A stretch of 64,000 nt of DNA from JADCCX01 sp031431475 (GTDB lineage Bacteria > Pseudomonadota > Alphaproteobacteria > Rhizobiales > Beijerinckiaceae). Numbering within the stretch: the stretch's first letter is position 1; every line of letters starts with the position of its first letter. A program made the translations under genes and the position numbers. The stretch covers positions 18,277-82,276 of the forward strand of contig JANPDL010000008.1 of the NCBI GenBank assembly GCA_031431475.1. Reading direction: 5' to 3'. The notes under the pieces were generated by a model. It saw only the letters and a list, made by a program, of their open reading frames with translations, had not been told where the DNA came from and made no database searches. Positions 15,627 to 24,780 of this stretch are shown piece by piece.

Positions 15627-18416
15627 TTGAACCTGCGTACCAAACCACCAGAGAGACGCACCAGTGCCGATGGCCGGACACCAGTCGAGACGGCACTGGC
15701 CGCGCTGGACCAGCAGCTTTCGACCGATGACATCAAGAAACAGGCGAGCAAGCTCTGCAAGACCTATCTGCTGGAGGAGCGGATTCTGGCCCAGACAGCG
15801 CTGGAAGCGGGCGGAGGGGGCTTCGCCTGCGCTGAATCGCTATCTCTGGCGCAAGATGCCGTCATTCGCGCTCTTTACGATCTGGCCGTCAACAAGCTAT
15901 ATCCCGCTGAAAACAGATCCTCTGGCGAGCGCCTCGCGATCTGCGCCACTGGCGGCTACGGTCGCAGCACCATGGCGCCCGGCTCGGATGTGGATGTGCT
16001 GTTTCTCTTCCCGTCCAAGCAGACAGCGTGGAACGAGAGCATCGCGGAAACCCTGTTGTATTTTCTCTGGGATCTCGGCCTCAAGGTGGGCCATGCCACA
16101 CGCTCGGTCGATGAATGTATTCGTGAGGCCGCGAAAGACCTGACGATTCGCACCTCCCTGCTGGAATCACGCATCATCGCGGGCGATATCGGGCTGTATC
16201 AGGAACTGGTCAGTCGCTTCGACCGCGACATCGTCAAGGGCTCTGGTGCCGAATTCGCCCATGCCAAGCTCGAAGAGCGGGATATTCGCCTCAAGAAACA
16301 AGGGACATCGCGTTATCTCGTCGAGCCCAATGTCAAAGAAGGCAAAGGCGGACTGCGGGACCTGAACACGCTGTTCTGGATCGCGAAATATGTCTACCGC
16401 GTGCAGGAGCCGTCCGAGCTTGTAGAGCAGGGTGTTTTCACCCCGGCGGAAGCTGCACTTTTCAGGCGCTGCGAGGATTTTCTCTGGCGTGTGCGCTGCA
16501 TGATGCATTTCATTGCGGGCCGCGCCGAGGAGCGCCTGTCCTTCGACATGCAACGGCAGGTGACGGCCAGATTCCATTACCGTGCGCATGGCGGGCTTTC
16601 GGCGGTCGAACGCTTCATGAAGCACTATTTCATGGTGGCGAAGGACGTGGGCGACCTGACCGCCATCGTCTGTGCCGCGCTGGAGGCCCGGGAGCAAAAA
16701 CCCCGCGCCATGCTTGACCGTGTGCTGGGTACTTTCAGGCGGCGTCGCCGGGCGCTGTCAGGCACGTTGGATTTTCTCATCGATCACGACCGCATCACGG
16801 TGGCGAGCGACGACGTGTTTTCCAAGGACCCGGTCAACCTTCTGCGCCTGTTCTGGTTTGCGGCGCAAAACCAGCTGGAATTGCATCCCGATGCCAAGCG
16901 TCTGGTGACATTGTCGCTGCGCTACATTGATGCGAAACTGCGCCACAACCCGGAAGCCAACCGGCTATTTCTGGAAATCCTGACCTCACGCAGCGTGACA
17001 GAGCTTGTCTTGCGCCGCATGCATGAAACCGGCGTTCTTGGCCGTTTCATCCCGGATTTCGGTCGCATTCAGGCAATGATGCAATTCTCGTCTTATCACC
17101 ATTATACGGTTGATGAGCACACCTTGCGCGCTGTCGGTGTGCTGTCGGAAATCGATGCCGGGCGGTTGAAGGACGAGCATCCCGTCGCCAATGAGATTTT
17201 CCCCAAGCTGCAAAACCGCCGGGCGCTCTATGTCGCGCTGTTCCTGCACGATATCGGCAAGGGTCGCAACGAAGAGCACAGTGTCGTTGGTGCCCGGATC
17301 GCACAGGAACTCTGCCCGCGCCTTGGGCTGACCGAGGCCGAAACCGAGACCGTGAGCTGGCTGATTGAGAATCACCTCCTGATGTCGAACGTGGCGCAGC
17401 ATCGCGATATCTTCGACCCGAAGACGATCGAGAGCTTTACAGGCACTGTCCAATCACTGGAGCGGCTGAAGCTGCTGCTGGTGCTCACGGTCTGCGATAT
17501 CAAGGCGGTGGGACCGGGCGTGTGGAACGGCTGGAAGGGCCAGCTTCTGCGCTCGCTCTACTGGGAGGCCGAGGTGATCCTCGCGGGCGGGCATTCAGCG
17601 CTCAACCGCAAGGAGCGGGTTTTCGCCGCGCAGGCCGAGCTGCGGGACATGCTGCCGAAACTGTCCGATGCCGATTTTCTGGCCTATGCCCAGCGCCATT
17701 TCCCGGCCTACTGGTTAAAGGTCGATCCGGGACGCAAGCTCAAGCACGCGGAGCTGTTGTTCAAAGCCGCGCAATCCGGCGAGATGCTGCTGACCGACAC
17801 CGAGACCAATGCCTTCCGCGGCGTCACGGAACTCACGGTACTGGCGATAGATCATCCCCGTTTGCTGGCCATTGTCACCGGGGCCTGTGCGGCGGCGGGT
17901 GCCAATATTGTCGAGGCCCAGATATTCACCACAACCGATGGCCTGGCGCTCGATACGATCTTCATCTCCCGCGCCTTCACCGAAGACAGCGATGAACTCA
18001 GGCGCGCCGAGCGCGTGGCGCGTCATATCGTGCAGACGCTTAAGGGCGAGATCCGCCTGCCCGACGAGATTGCGCTTCGTGAGGCGTCGCGCGACAAGAT
18101 GCTGGCGTTCAGCATTGCGCCCGATGTCGTGATCGACAATTCCCTTTCGGACAAGAACACGGTGATCGAGGTCACCGGGCTCGACCGGCCTGGCCTGCTC
18201 TATGATCTGACGACTGTGATCGGAAAACTGAATCTCAATATCAATTCCGCCCGCATCGTCACCTTCGGCGAAAAGGCTGTGGACGTTTTCTACGTGACGG
18301 ACCTGACAGGCGGAAAGTTGATCCAACCGCAGCGTCAGCAAGTGTTGAAGCAGGATCTGCTCTCGGTGTTTGTGAATACCGATTCTGACAGCACTCAAAC
18401 CGCTGCAAAGGCTTGA
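15627..18416 (+). CDS. glnD: Bifunctional [PII] uridylyltransferase/uridylyl-removing enzyme
   Basis: GlnD senses glutamine and adds or removes UMP on PII proteins. At 929 residues it has the usual layout: nucleotidyltransferase domain with GGYGRSTMAPGSDVDVLFL (Asp121 and Asp123 bind metal), a PII-uridylyltransferase helical region, the HD domain with LFLHDIGKGRNEEHS (His541/Asp542) for uridylyl removal, and two C-terminal ACT domains starting near LTVLAIDHPRLLAIV and VIEVTGLDRPGLLYDL. The start is a TTG with a weak ribosome site. It is followed closely by grpE in the same direction, with 64 bases between. Confidence 0.95.
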   Translation: MNLRTKPPERRTSADGRTPVETALAALDQQLSTDDIKKQASKLCKTYLLEERILAQTALEAGGGGFACAESLSLAQDAVIRALYDLAVNKLYPAENRSSGERLAICATGGYGRSTMAPGSDVDVLFLFPSKQTAWNESIAETLLYFLWDLGLKVGHATRSVDECIREAAKDLTIRTSLLESRIIAGDIGLYQELVSRFDRDIVKGSGAEFAHAKLEERDIRLKKQGTSRYLVEPNVKEGKGGLRDLNTLFWIAKYVYRVQEPSELVEQGVFTPAEAALFRRCEDFLWRVRCMMHFIAGRAEERLSFDMQRQVTARFHYRAHGGLSAVERFMKHYFMVAKDVGDLTAIVCAALEAREQKPRAMLDRVLGTFRRRRRALSGTLDFLIDHDRITVASDDVFSKDPVNLLRLFWFAAQNQLELHPDAKRLVTLSLRYIDAKLRHNPEANRLFLEILTSRSVTELVLRRMHETGVLGRFIPDFGRIQAMMQFSSYHHYTVDEHTLRAVGVLSEIDAGRLKDEHPVANEIFPKLQNRRALYVALFLHDIGKGRNEEHSVVGARIAQELCPRLGLTEAETETVSWLIENHLLMSNVAQHRDIFDPKTIESFTGTVQSLERLKLLLVLTVCDIKAVGPGVWNGWKGQLLRSLYWEAEVILAGGHSALNRKERVFAAQAELRDMLPKLSDADFLAYAQRHFPAYWLKVDPGRKLKHAELLFKAAQSGEMLLTDTETNAFRGVTELTVLAIDHPRLLAIVTGACAAAGANIVEAQIFTTTDGLALDTIFISRAFTEDSDELRRAERVARHIVQTLKGEIRLPDEIALREASRDKMLAFSIAPDVVIDNSLSDKNTVIEVTGLDRPGLLYDLTTVIGKLNLNINSARIVTFGEKAVDVFYVTDLTGGKLIQPQRQQVLKQDLLSVFVNTDSDSTQTAAKA

Positions 18417-18435
18417 TTTTTGCCTCCTTCGCCCT

Positions 18436-18475
18436 GATATCCGGCTCACGCATGATTTCAACCGCATCGGATATC
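18436..18475. repeat. Perfect 8-bp inverted repeat upstream of grpE
   Basis: GATATCCG (18436-18443) and CGGATATC (18468-18475) are exact reverse complements separated by 24 bases; the right arm ends five bases before the grpE ATG. It could be an operator or an RNA hairpin that covers the start of grpE. It is not a CIRCE element. Confidence 0.55.
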
Positions 18476-18480
18476 CGAAA

Positions 18481-19083
18481 ATGACTAACCCGACGAACGG
18501 CAAGGCCCCCGAGAGTACACCGAATCCGGACATCGAAACGCCCGTTACACCCGAGGCCGAAGCCGCACCGGTTGATCCGGTCGCGGTGCTTGAAGCCGAG
18601 AAATTTGAGCTGAAGGACAAGCTCCTGCGTGCACTGGCCGAGATGGAAAACCTCCGTCGTCGCACCGAGAAAGATCTTGCCGACGCACGTACCTATGGCG
18701 TGACGCGCTTTGCCCGCGACATGCTGGATGTGGGCGACAACCTCCGCCGCGCGCTGGAAAGCGTGCCCGAAGAAGCCCGTGAAAGCGCTGATGGTGTCTT
18801 CAAAGGCCTGCTGGAAGGCATGGACCTGACGGAGCGCGATTTCCTGAAGAAAATGGAAAGCCACGGCGTCCGCAAGATCGTGCCGGAGGGCCAGAAGTTC
18901 GATCCCAACCTGCATCAGGCCATGTTCGAGATTCCGGATGAGATCAAGCCTAACGGCACGGTGGTGAATGTCGTTCAGGCCGGCTACGTCATCGGCGATC
19001 GCGTGCTGCGCCCTGCCATGGTTGGCGTGTCCAAGGGCGGGCCGAGGGTTGTTCCGGGCGAGACGGTGAACAAGTCCGCCTGA
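18481..19083 (+). CDS. grpE: Nucleotide exchange factor GrpE
   Basis: GrpE drives ADP release from DnaK. The 200-residue protein has the expected acidic, disordered N-terminus (residues 1-35), a long coiled-coil helix (FELKDKLLRALAEMENLRRR, about 41-60), and the C-terminal beta domain with FDPNLHQAMFEIP and GYVIGDRVLRPAMVGVSKG. There is no good ribosome site before the ATG; a perfect inverted repeat sits there instead. hrcA, its usual neighbour, is elsewhere in this window next to rph. Confidence 0.95.
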   Translation: MTNPTNGKAPESTPNPDIETPVTPEAEAAPVDPVAVLEAEKFELKDKLLRALAEMENLRRRTEKDLADARTYGVTRFARDMLDVGDNLRRALESVPEEARESADGVFKGLLEGMDLTERDFLKKMESHGVRKIVPEGQKFDPNLHQAMFEIPDEIKPNGTVVNVVQAGYVIGDRVLRPAMVGVSKGGPRVVPGETVNKSA

Positions 19084-19090
19084 ACCAAGC

Positions 19091-19657
19091 CTAACGGGTC
19101 ACGGAGTAAACCAGCAGCTTCTTGTGCTTGCTTGTCCGGGTAAACAGGCCTTCCCTCGCCAGTTTCGTGACGATGGGCTTGGTCCGGCCCCAGCCGTCCG
19201 AGCCCTCGTAGAACACGATGCGGCCATTCTTCTTCATCTGCCGGATGACCTTGCGCAGCACCTCTTCGTCGGTCACGCCGCCGTAGCTTGCGGTCTTCTC
19301 GCTCCAGAACTCGCCGAGATGGAACATTGTCGCGATATCGAATTTTGGCAGCAGCTTGCCGTTGAAGAGATAGATATCGCCGAAATGCATGGTGTAGTTG
19401 CGCGAGAGCCGGGGCTCCTCGATCGCCATCTTTGTGAACGCTTCGGTCTCGCCCGGTGAGGCCGTAACGCCGATGAAATAATTGGGCTCGCCCATCTTCA
19501 GGTTCTCGACGCCAACGAGGTGATGGCTGCCGGTGCCGAAGTGGTAGATCACCTTGCCCTTGACCTGATCCGCCTTGATCCATTCCATGAAATGGAGATC
19601 GCAGGGGCACAGATCGAGGTTCAGGTCCCAGCTGGCGTCCCAGAAATGCATGGCCAT
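19091..19657 (-). CDS. Conserved-looking protein, possible Rossmann-fold methyltransferase-like, function unknown
   Basis: A 188-residue cytoplasmic protein. I do not recognise a named family. The stretch KGKVIYHFGTGSHHLVGVEN (about residues 34-53) resembles a degenerate SAM-binding motif I, followed by ITVTASPGETEAF-like and a late segment KNGRIVFYEGSDGW that resembles a methyltransferase beta-5 region; the acidic motif II is not evident. It begins with a cysteine pair in NLDLCPCDLHF. The start ATG at 19657 lies after GGAGA. It is convergent with grpE. Functional calls beyond a methyltransferase-like fold would be guesswork. Confidence 0.65.
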   Translation of the reverse strand: MAMHFWDASWDLNLDLCPCDLHFMEWIKADQVKGKVIYHFGTGSHHLVGVENLKMGEPNYFIGVTASPGETEAFTKMAIEEPRLSRNYTMHFGDIYLFNGKLLPKFDIATMFHLGEFWSEKTASYGGVTDEEVLRKVIRQMKKNGRIVFYEGSDGWGRTKPIVTKLAREGLFTRTSKHKKLLVYSVTR

Positions 19658-19728
19658 GGATGGTGTCTCCTATGTGTTCTCGCTTTTCTAGGCCGATAAA
19701 CCTGACCGTGCGTTGAACGAAATCACGT

Positions 19729-20877
19729 TTAGTTATGCGCCCGCTTCAGCGCCTGATCCAGATCGGTGAACAGATCATCCGCACTCTCGATGCCTGCCGA
19801 TAGGCGCAACAGATCAACTGGACACGGCGATCCCGCGCCTTCGATTGAAGCCCGGTGCTCGATCAGGCTCTCCACCCCGCCCAGCGATGTTGCACGCTTC
19901 CACAGCTGCACCTCTTTCGCGGTGCGCACCGCACCAGCCTCGCCCCCTGTCACACGGATCGACAGCATGCCGCCGAAGCCGCCGCTCATCTGCCTCTTTG
20001 CGATAGCATGGCCTGCATCGGTGGCTAAACCGGGGTAGAGTACAGCGGTCACATGCGGATGCTTTGAAAATTTTTCCGCCAGTTCCATCGCATTGTTGCA
20101 GGCCGCCCGCACGCGCAGATCAAGCGTGCGCATGCCACGGATCAGCAGGAAAGCCTCGAACGGTCCGAGAATCGCACCCACGTTCTTGCGCACCATCTTG
20201 ATGCGGTCCCAGTAGGCATCCGGCTGGCGGCAGGCCAGAGCTCCGGCCAGCACATCGGAATGGCCGTTGAGATACTTCGTGGCAGCGTGCATCACGATAT
20301 CCGCTCCCAGTGCCAGCGGCTGAGACAGGATTGGTGTGGCGCAGGTGGAGTCAACGGCTAGCCGAGCACCCGCCGCATGGGCGATTTCGGCGACCGCAGC
20401 GATATCTGTGACGCACCAGAGCGGATTGGCGGGCGTCTCGGCCCAGATCAGTTTTGTTTTTGGCGTAACGGCGGCCCTGGTGGCTTTCAGATCCGTCATG
20501 TCGACGAAGCTGACGACGAGACCCCAGTGCCTGCCCTCGGTCAGCAGCCAGTTGCGCAAGGCCCAGTACATGACATTGGGTGCGATGATATGATCGCCCG
20601 GTGCCAGCGCCAGAAAACAGGCGATAGCTGATGCCATGCCCGAGCCGAAGACCAGCGCCTCGGGCGCGCCTTCCAGCATGGCGATGATATGTTCCGCCTC
20701 GCGGATCGTGGCATTGTCCGGACGGCCATAGATGTTGCCAGTGCGGTACTGGTTGTCATCGTCGCGGATGAACGTCGTGGTGATGTGAATGGGCGGCACG
20801 ATACCCATCGTGCCTGCATCGATCTTGCCCATGGCCTGTGCGGCGAGGGTGCGTTTGGTCCAGTTCGGCTTTGTCAT
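19729..20877 (-). CDS. Cystathionine gamma-synthase/beta-lyase family PLP enzyme
   Basis: A 382-residue trans-sulfuration-type PLP enzyme. The PLP lysine lies in HAATKYLNGHSDVLAGAL, the phosphate-binding region in FGSGMASAIACFLAL, the conserved Tyr in IYGRPDNAT, and the C-terminal SLGGVESLIEHRAS and LLRLSAGIE complete the family pattern. It could be a cystathionine beta-lyase, gamma-synthase or methionine gamma-lyase; the sequence does not decide. The ATG at 20877 is preferred over a TTG upstream. It lies 13 bases after argE and is part of the LysR-argE-PLP enzyme operon, suggesting a degradative or salvage role on an imported amino acid. Confidence 0.88.
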   Translation of the reverse strand: MTKPNWTKRTLAAQAMGKIDAGTMGIVPPIHITTTFIRDDDNQYRTGNIYGRPDNATIREAEHIIAMLEGAPEALVFGSGMASAIACFLALAPGDHIIAPNVMYWALRNWLLTEGRHWGLVVSFVDMTDLKATRAAVTPKTKLIWAETPANPLWCVTDIAAVAEIAHAAGARLAVDSTCATPILSQPLALGADIVMHAATKYLNGHSDVLAGALACRQPDAYWDRIKMVRKNVGAILGPFEAFLLIRGMRTLDLRVRAACNNAMELAEKFSKHPHVTAVLYPGLATDAGHAIAKRQMSGGFGGMLSIRVTGGEAGAVRTAKEVQLWKRATSLGGVESLIEHRASIEGAGSPCPVDLLRLSAGIESADDLFTDLDQALKRAHN

Positions 20878-20890
20878 GCCGGAGGGTATG

Positions 20891-22054
20891 TCACGCCCGG
20901 CACTCGTCAATCAAGCGCCGGATGAAGCTGTTGCACTTGTCGAGGTCCGACACGAGAATCCACTCGTCCGGCTTGTGCGCCTGATCGATATCGCCTGGGC
21001 CGACGACGACGGAAGGGATGCCCGCCATGTTCTGGAACAGGCTGGCTTCCGTGCCATAGGCCACTTTCGCATGGTCGTTGCGCCCGGCAAGCCTCTTGGC
21101 CATGGTCACCGCCATATGATCCGGCGCGGTTTCAAGCGCGGGCAGGTTGGGCCTCAATTCGAAGCTGAAGCCCGCCGTCGGCTCGATGCGCTTCATGCGT
21201 GGTGTCAGTTCCTCATGGGCGTACCGCACGATTTCATTGATGTAGGTCATCGGATCATCCGCGCTGATATTGCGGCATTCAAACGAGATTTCTGCGTGAT
21301 GCGGAACGATGTTGGGCGAGGTGCCGCCGGTGAACAGTCCGGTGTGCATGGTCGAATGCGGCACGTCATAGAGCGCATCGCGCTTGCCGCTGGCTTCCTG
21401 CGCCTCGGCCATGTCCTTGATCCTTGCCACAAGACGCGCGCCATACTCCACCGCATTGACACCGTGCGGGGCAAGCGAAGAATGGGCTGCTTTGCCCGAA
21501 ACCGTGCAGATCACGCGCTGTCCGCCCTTGTGACCGATGATGACCTGCATCGAGGAAGGTTCTCCGATGAACGCAGCGACGGGCTTCGGCTCACGCGGAG
21601 CCAGATGCACCAGCATGTCGCGCACGCCGGTGCAGCCGACTTCCTCGTCATAACTGTATGCCAGATGGATCGGTGTCTTGAGATTGGCCTTCACCATGGC
21701 GGGGACCATGGCCAATGTGCAGGCCAGAAAGCCCTTCATGTCGCAGGCTCCGCGACCGTAAGCCTTGCCGTCCTGCACCGTGAGCTTGAAGGGGTCGGTG
21801 CTCCAGTTCTGACCGTCCACCGGGACAACATCGGTATGGGCCGACAGCACATAGCCCGGCACATCCTTCGGCCCGATGATGGCATAGAGGTTATGCTTGT
21901 CACCCTCGGCATTCACGAACACCTCCGTCGCGACGCCGTGTTTTGAAAGATATGCCACGATCCAGTCCGCGCAGGGGATGTTGCTGTTGCGGCTGGTGGT
22001 GTCGAAGGCAACGAGCCTTTTGAGGATATCGAGGGTCGTGGCGAGATCGGTCAT
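20891..22054 (-). CDS. argE: Acetylornithine deacetylase (ArgE-type M20 peptidase)
   Basis: ArgE cleaves N-acetylornithine or other N-acyl amino acids with a two-metal centre. The 387-residue protein shows SAHTDVVPVDG and YGRGACDMKGFLA (metal ligands), YSYDEEVGCTG (catalytic Glu), and GKAAHSSLAPHGVNAVEYGA (lid domain). The C-terminal metal His is in VVGPGDIDQAHKPDEW. Alphaproteobacteria usually make ornithine with ArgJ, and the gene sits between a LysR regulator and a cystathionine-type enzyme, so a catabolic N-acyl-amino-acid role is as likely as arginine synthesis. It begins seven bases after the LysR stop. Confidence 0.88.
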   Translation of the reverse strand: MTDLATTLDILKRLVAFDTTSRNSNIPCADWIVAYLSKHGVATEVFVNAEGDKHNLYAIIGPKDVPGYVLSAHTDVVPVDGQNWSTDPFKLTVQDGKAYGRGACDMKGFLACTLAMVPAMVKANLKTPIHLAYSYDEEVGCTGVRDMLVHLAPREPKPVAAFIGEPSSMQVIIGHKGGQRVICTVSGKAAHSSLAPHGVNAVEYGARLVARIKDMAEAQEASGKRDALYDVPHSTMHTGLFTGGTSPNIVPHHAEISFECRNISADDPMTYINEIVRYAHEELTPRMKRIEPTAGFSFELRPNLPALETAPDHMAVTMAKRLAGRNDHAKVAYGTEASLFQNMAGIPSVVVGPGDIDQAHKPDEWILVSDLDKCNSFIRRLIDECRA

Positions 22055-22060
22055 GGTGCC

Positions 22061-22993
22061 TCAGCGGATGGGGAAAGAGTAGCCGTCTTCGGTCTGGTTC
22101 AGACGGACGAAATCAATAAAGCGGCGTGCGGCGCGAGTAGCCGGGGCTGCCGTCGAGAGCACGAAGGACGTCTCGAACGGCACCTTGGGCGTGAAAGGCC
22201 GCATCACGACATCGGTATCGCCCCTGAAGGCAACCGGAAACGGATTGATCAGCGTGATGCCCGTGCCGCGCCGGACAAGTTCATAGGCAATCGCCGATGT
22301 TGCGGCCTCGATCACGATACGGGGCTCGGACCCTGCATCCTGAAAAATGCGTTCGTGAATGCTGCGCACCGATATGCGCCGGGACAAAGCGATGAACGGT
22401 TGAAGATGCAGATCCGTCGGGATGATTTCCTGCTTTGCCGCCAGCGGATGATTCGCCGCCATGACGGCATGGGAGGTCGAGCGCCGGAATGGTTCGAAGA
22501 AAACGCTGGGGTGATGAGGCTGTGAATCTGTTATGCCGATGTCGAAATTGCCATCAGCCATCTTGGCGATGATATCGGCTGTAATTCCGATTTCGAGATG
22601 CAGTCTCGTTCCCGGTTCAGCCCGGTTGAAATCAGCGACCATCTGCGGAAGGAAGCGGTGCGCAATGGTGGGCGGTGCAATCAGACGGATGGTTTCGCCA
22701 TCGGCCAGTGCGCCCGGCATTTGACCCAGCCGGTCCAGTGCCTGAAAAACCGGCTGGCTGTCGTGATAGAGCTGGATGCCGTCCTGTGTGGCAACCAGCC
22801 GACCGCCCTCGCGGCGAAACAGGATCTTGCCAAGCCGGTGCTCAAGGTCCTGTATGGCCCGTGAGATGGCAGGTTGGGAAACGCCGAGCTTGTGCGCTGC
22901 CGAGGTGGTTTTGCGGGCCTCGACCAGCGCATGCAGCGCCTCGAGTTCCCGGAAGCTGGGTCGTCGATCACGCAGTTCGTGTCCGTTGCGCAT
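22061..22993 (-). CDS. LysR-type transcriptional regulator
   Basis: A 310-residue LysR regulator with the HTH at about residues 13-72 (TSAAHKLGVSQPAISRAIQD) and the effector domain with RLIAPPTIAHRFLPQMV from about 100. It leads a minus-strand operon with argE and the PLP enzyme and is divergent from the oligopeptide transporter 199 bases away, so it probably controls both. Its binding site is likely to be in that gap, where a TTGTCAA/TTGACAA inverted repeat is found. Confidence 0.9.
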   Translation of the reverse strand: MRNGHELRDRRPSFRELEALHALVEARKTTSAAHKLGVSQPAISRAIQDLEHRLGKILFRREGGRLVATQDGIQLYHDSQPVFQALDRLGQMPGALADGETIRLIAPPTIAHRFLPQMVADFNRAEPGTRLHLEIGITADIIAKMADGNFDIGITDSQPHHPSVFFEPFRRSTSHAVMAANHPLAAKQEIIPTDLHLQPFIALSRRISVRSIHERIFQDAGSEPRIVIEAATSAIAYELVRRGTGITLINPFPVAFRGDTDVVMRPFTPKVPFETSFVLSTAAPATRAARRFIDFVRLNQTEDGYSFPIR

Positions 22994-23054
22994 ATTTCTA
23001 TGTGTTTCAGTTATATAAATCTAACTTACAAATGCTATTTCCGCATATATGCTG

Positions 23055-23078
23055 TTGTCAATGGGGTGCTGTTGACAA
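23055..23078. promoter_or_regulatory. Inverted-repeat operator candidate between LysR and the peptide transporter
   Basis: TTGTCAA (23055-23061) and TTGACAA (23072-23078) are exact reverse complements with a ten-base spacer. The right arm also serves as a -35-like TTGACA (23072-23077), with a possible -10 GGATAT about 18 bases on. The arrangement fits a regulator binding over the promoter of the gene at 23193. Confidence 0.5.
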
Positions 23079-23192
23079 GACGCGACCTTCAAGCCGGATA
23101 TCCTCTTGCATCCGGTGAAAGGGAGTGCAGAGTTGAAGGCATCGCGCCAGACGCTGCTTGGGACAGTGGCGGGTATTGAGGGGAGTTCAAAA

Positions 23193-24767
23193 ATGACGAA
23201 GACCAGATCGATTTTGGCCATTGCTGCGGGTCTGCTGTTTGCGCAGGCCGCAGTCGCGCAGGAGCTGCGCATCGGCATCTCAGCCGAGCCAAGCTCCGCC
23301 GACCCGCACTATCATAACCTCACGCCCAACAACATGTTGGCCCGGCAGGTGTATGAGCCGCTTGTCGGGCAGGACAAGAACCAGGCGCTCACGCCACTGC
23401 TGGCCGAAAGCTGGAAGGCGATTGACGACACGACATGGGAGTTCAAGCTTCGCAAGGGCGTGAAGTTTCACGACGGCTCAGAGTTCACGGCTGACGATGT
23501 GATCGCGACCTTCGAGCGTGCGCCCAACGTGCCAAGGAGCCCATCGTCCTTTGCGGCCTATGTAAAGGGCAAGACACTGGAGAAGGTGGACAGCCACACG
23601 ATCCGCATCAAGACGCCTATGCCTGCACCGCTGGTGCCGACAGACCTCTCCACCTTTGGCGTCATCCCCAAGGCCTGCAAGGACACGACGACCGAGGATT
23701 TCAACGCTGGAAAATGCGCAGCGGGCGGTACTGGTCCTTACAAATACACCGAATACAAGCCGGGCGACCGCGTCACGCTTTCACGCAATGACAGCTACTG
23801 GGGCCCGAAGTCTGTCTGGGAGAAGGCCACGTTCCGCTTCATGACCTCGGCACCCACCCGCGTGGCGGCTTTGCTCGCCGGCGACGTTGATCTGATCGAG
23901 AATGTGCCGACGGCGGATGTCGAGCGTCTCAAGGCCAACGCCAATCTCACTGTGGCCAGCACTGCCTCGAACCGGGTGATCTATTTCCACATGGATCACT
24001 TCCGGGAGATATCGCCTTTCATCAAGGCGAAGGACGGCTCCGAGATCAAGAACCCGTTGCGCGACAAGCGCGTGCGGCAGGCTCTTTCCATGGCGATCAA
24101 CCGCCCTGCCATCGTCGACCGCATCATGGAGAAGGAAGCGATTCCCGCCGGCCAGCTCCTGCCGGAACAGTTCTTCGGAACCTCGAAGAAGCTGAAGCCA
24201 TTGGCCTTCAACCTCGATGGAGCCAAGAAGCTGCTGGCGGATGCCGGTTTCCCCAATGGTTTCAAGATCAAGATGCATGGCCCTAACGGGCGCTATCTCA
24301 ATGACACCAAGATCATCGAGGCGGTTGCCCAGATGTGGACGCGTCTTGGTCTTGAGGTCGAGGTCGAGACCATTCCACCCGCCAACTTCTTCTCCCGCGC
24401 TTCGCAAGGCGCGCCGGGCAACCTGCCGGAGTTCTCCATGATCCTCGTGGGCTGGTCTGCGGGTACGGGCGAAAGCTCGGATTCACTGAAGGCACTGCTC
24501 GCCACATTCAACCGCGACAAGGGCATGGGCGCGACCAACCGCGGCCGCTATTCCAACCTGGCATTCGACACCAAGCTGGAAGAAGGCCTGCGCACCGTTG
24601 ACGACAAGAAGCGTGATGCGCTGTTTGGCGAAGCCATGGAAATCGGTATGGAGGATGTGGGGCTTATCCCAACGCACTACCAGCTGAACACCTGGGCCAT
24701 GCGCAAGGGCTTCACCTACGAGGCGCGCTCTGATGAGTACACGCTGGCGACCAGCGCGGCGAAGTAG
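23193..24767 (+). CDS. Peptide-type ABC transporter substrate-binding protein (SBP family 5)
   Basis: A 524-residue periplasmic binding protein of the DppA/OppA class. There is a signal peptide (MTKTRSILAIAAGLLFAQAA, cleavage after AVAQ), then the family-5 signature ELRIGISAEPSSADPHYHN, LTPLLAESWKAIDDTTWEF and KLRKGVKFHDGSEFTADDV. I chose the ATG at 23193 because it gives a clean signal peptide; a frame 29 codons longer exists but is basic and polar. It heads a five-gene importer. The substrate could be di- or oligopeptides or N-acyl amino acids. Confidence 0.92.
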   Translation: MTKTRSILAIAAGLLFAQAAVAQELRIGISAEPSSADPHYHNLTPNNMLARQVYEPLVGQDKNQALTPLLAESWKAIDDTTWEFKLRKGVKFHDGSEFTADDVIATFERAPNVPRSPSSFAAYVKGKTLEKVDSHTIRIKTPMPAPLVPTDLSTFGVIPKACKDTTTEDFNAGKCAAGGTGPYKYTEYKPGDRVTLSRNDSYWGPKSVWEKATFRFMTSAPTRVAALLAGDVDLIENVPTADVERLKANANLTVASTASNRVIYFHMDHFREISPFIKAKDGSEIKNPLRDKRVRQALSMAINRPAIVDRIMEKEAIPAGQLLPEQFFGTSKKLKPLAFNLDGAKKLLADAGFPNGFKIKMHGPNGRYLNDTKIIEAVAQMWTRLGLEVEVETIPPANFFSRASQGAPGNLPEFSMILVGWSAGTGESSDSLKALLATFNRDKGMGATNRGRYSNLAFDTKLEEGLRTVDDKKRDALFGEAMEIGMEDVGLIPTHYQLNTWAMRKGFTYEARSDEYTLATSAAK

Positions 24768-24780
24768 TGCTGTCGCCGTG

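Noticed and set aside
18436..18475. Inverted repeat before grpE considered as CIRCE
   Set aside because: CIRCE is TTAGCACTC-N9-GAGTGCTAA; the arms here do not match.
20789..21946. 385-codon open frame on the plus strand opposite argE and the PLP enzyme
   Set aside because: Antisense of two genes with intact catalytic motifs; composition is that of a shadow frame.
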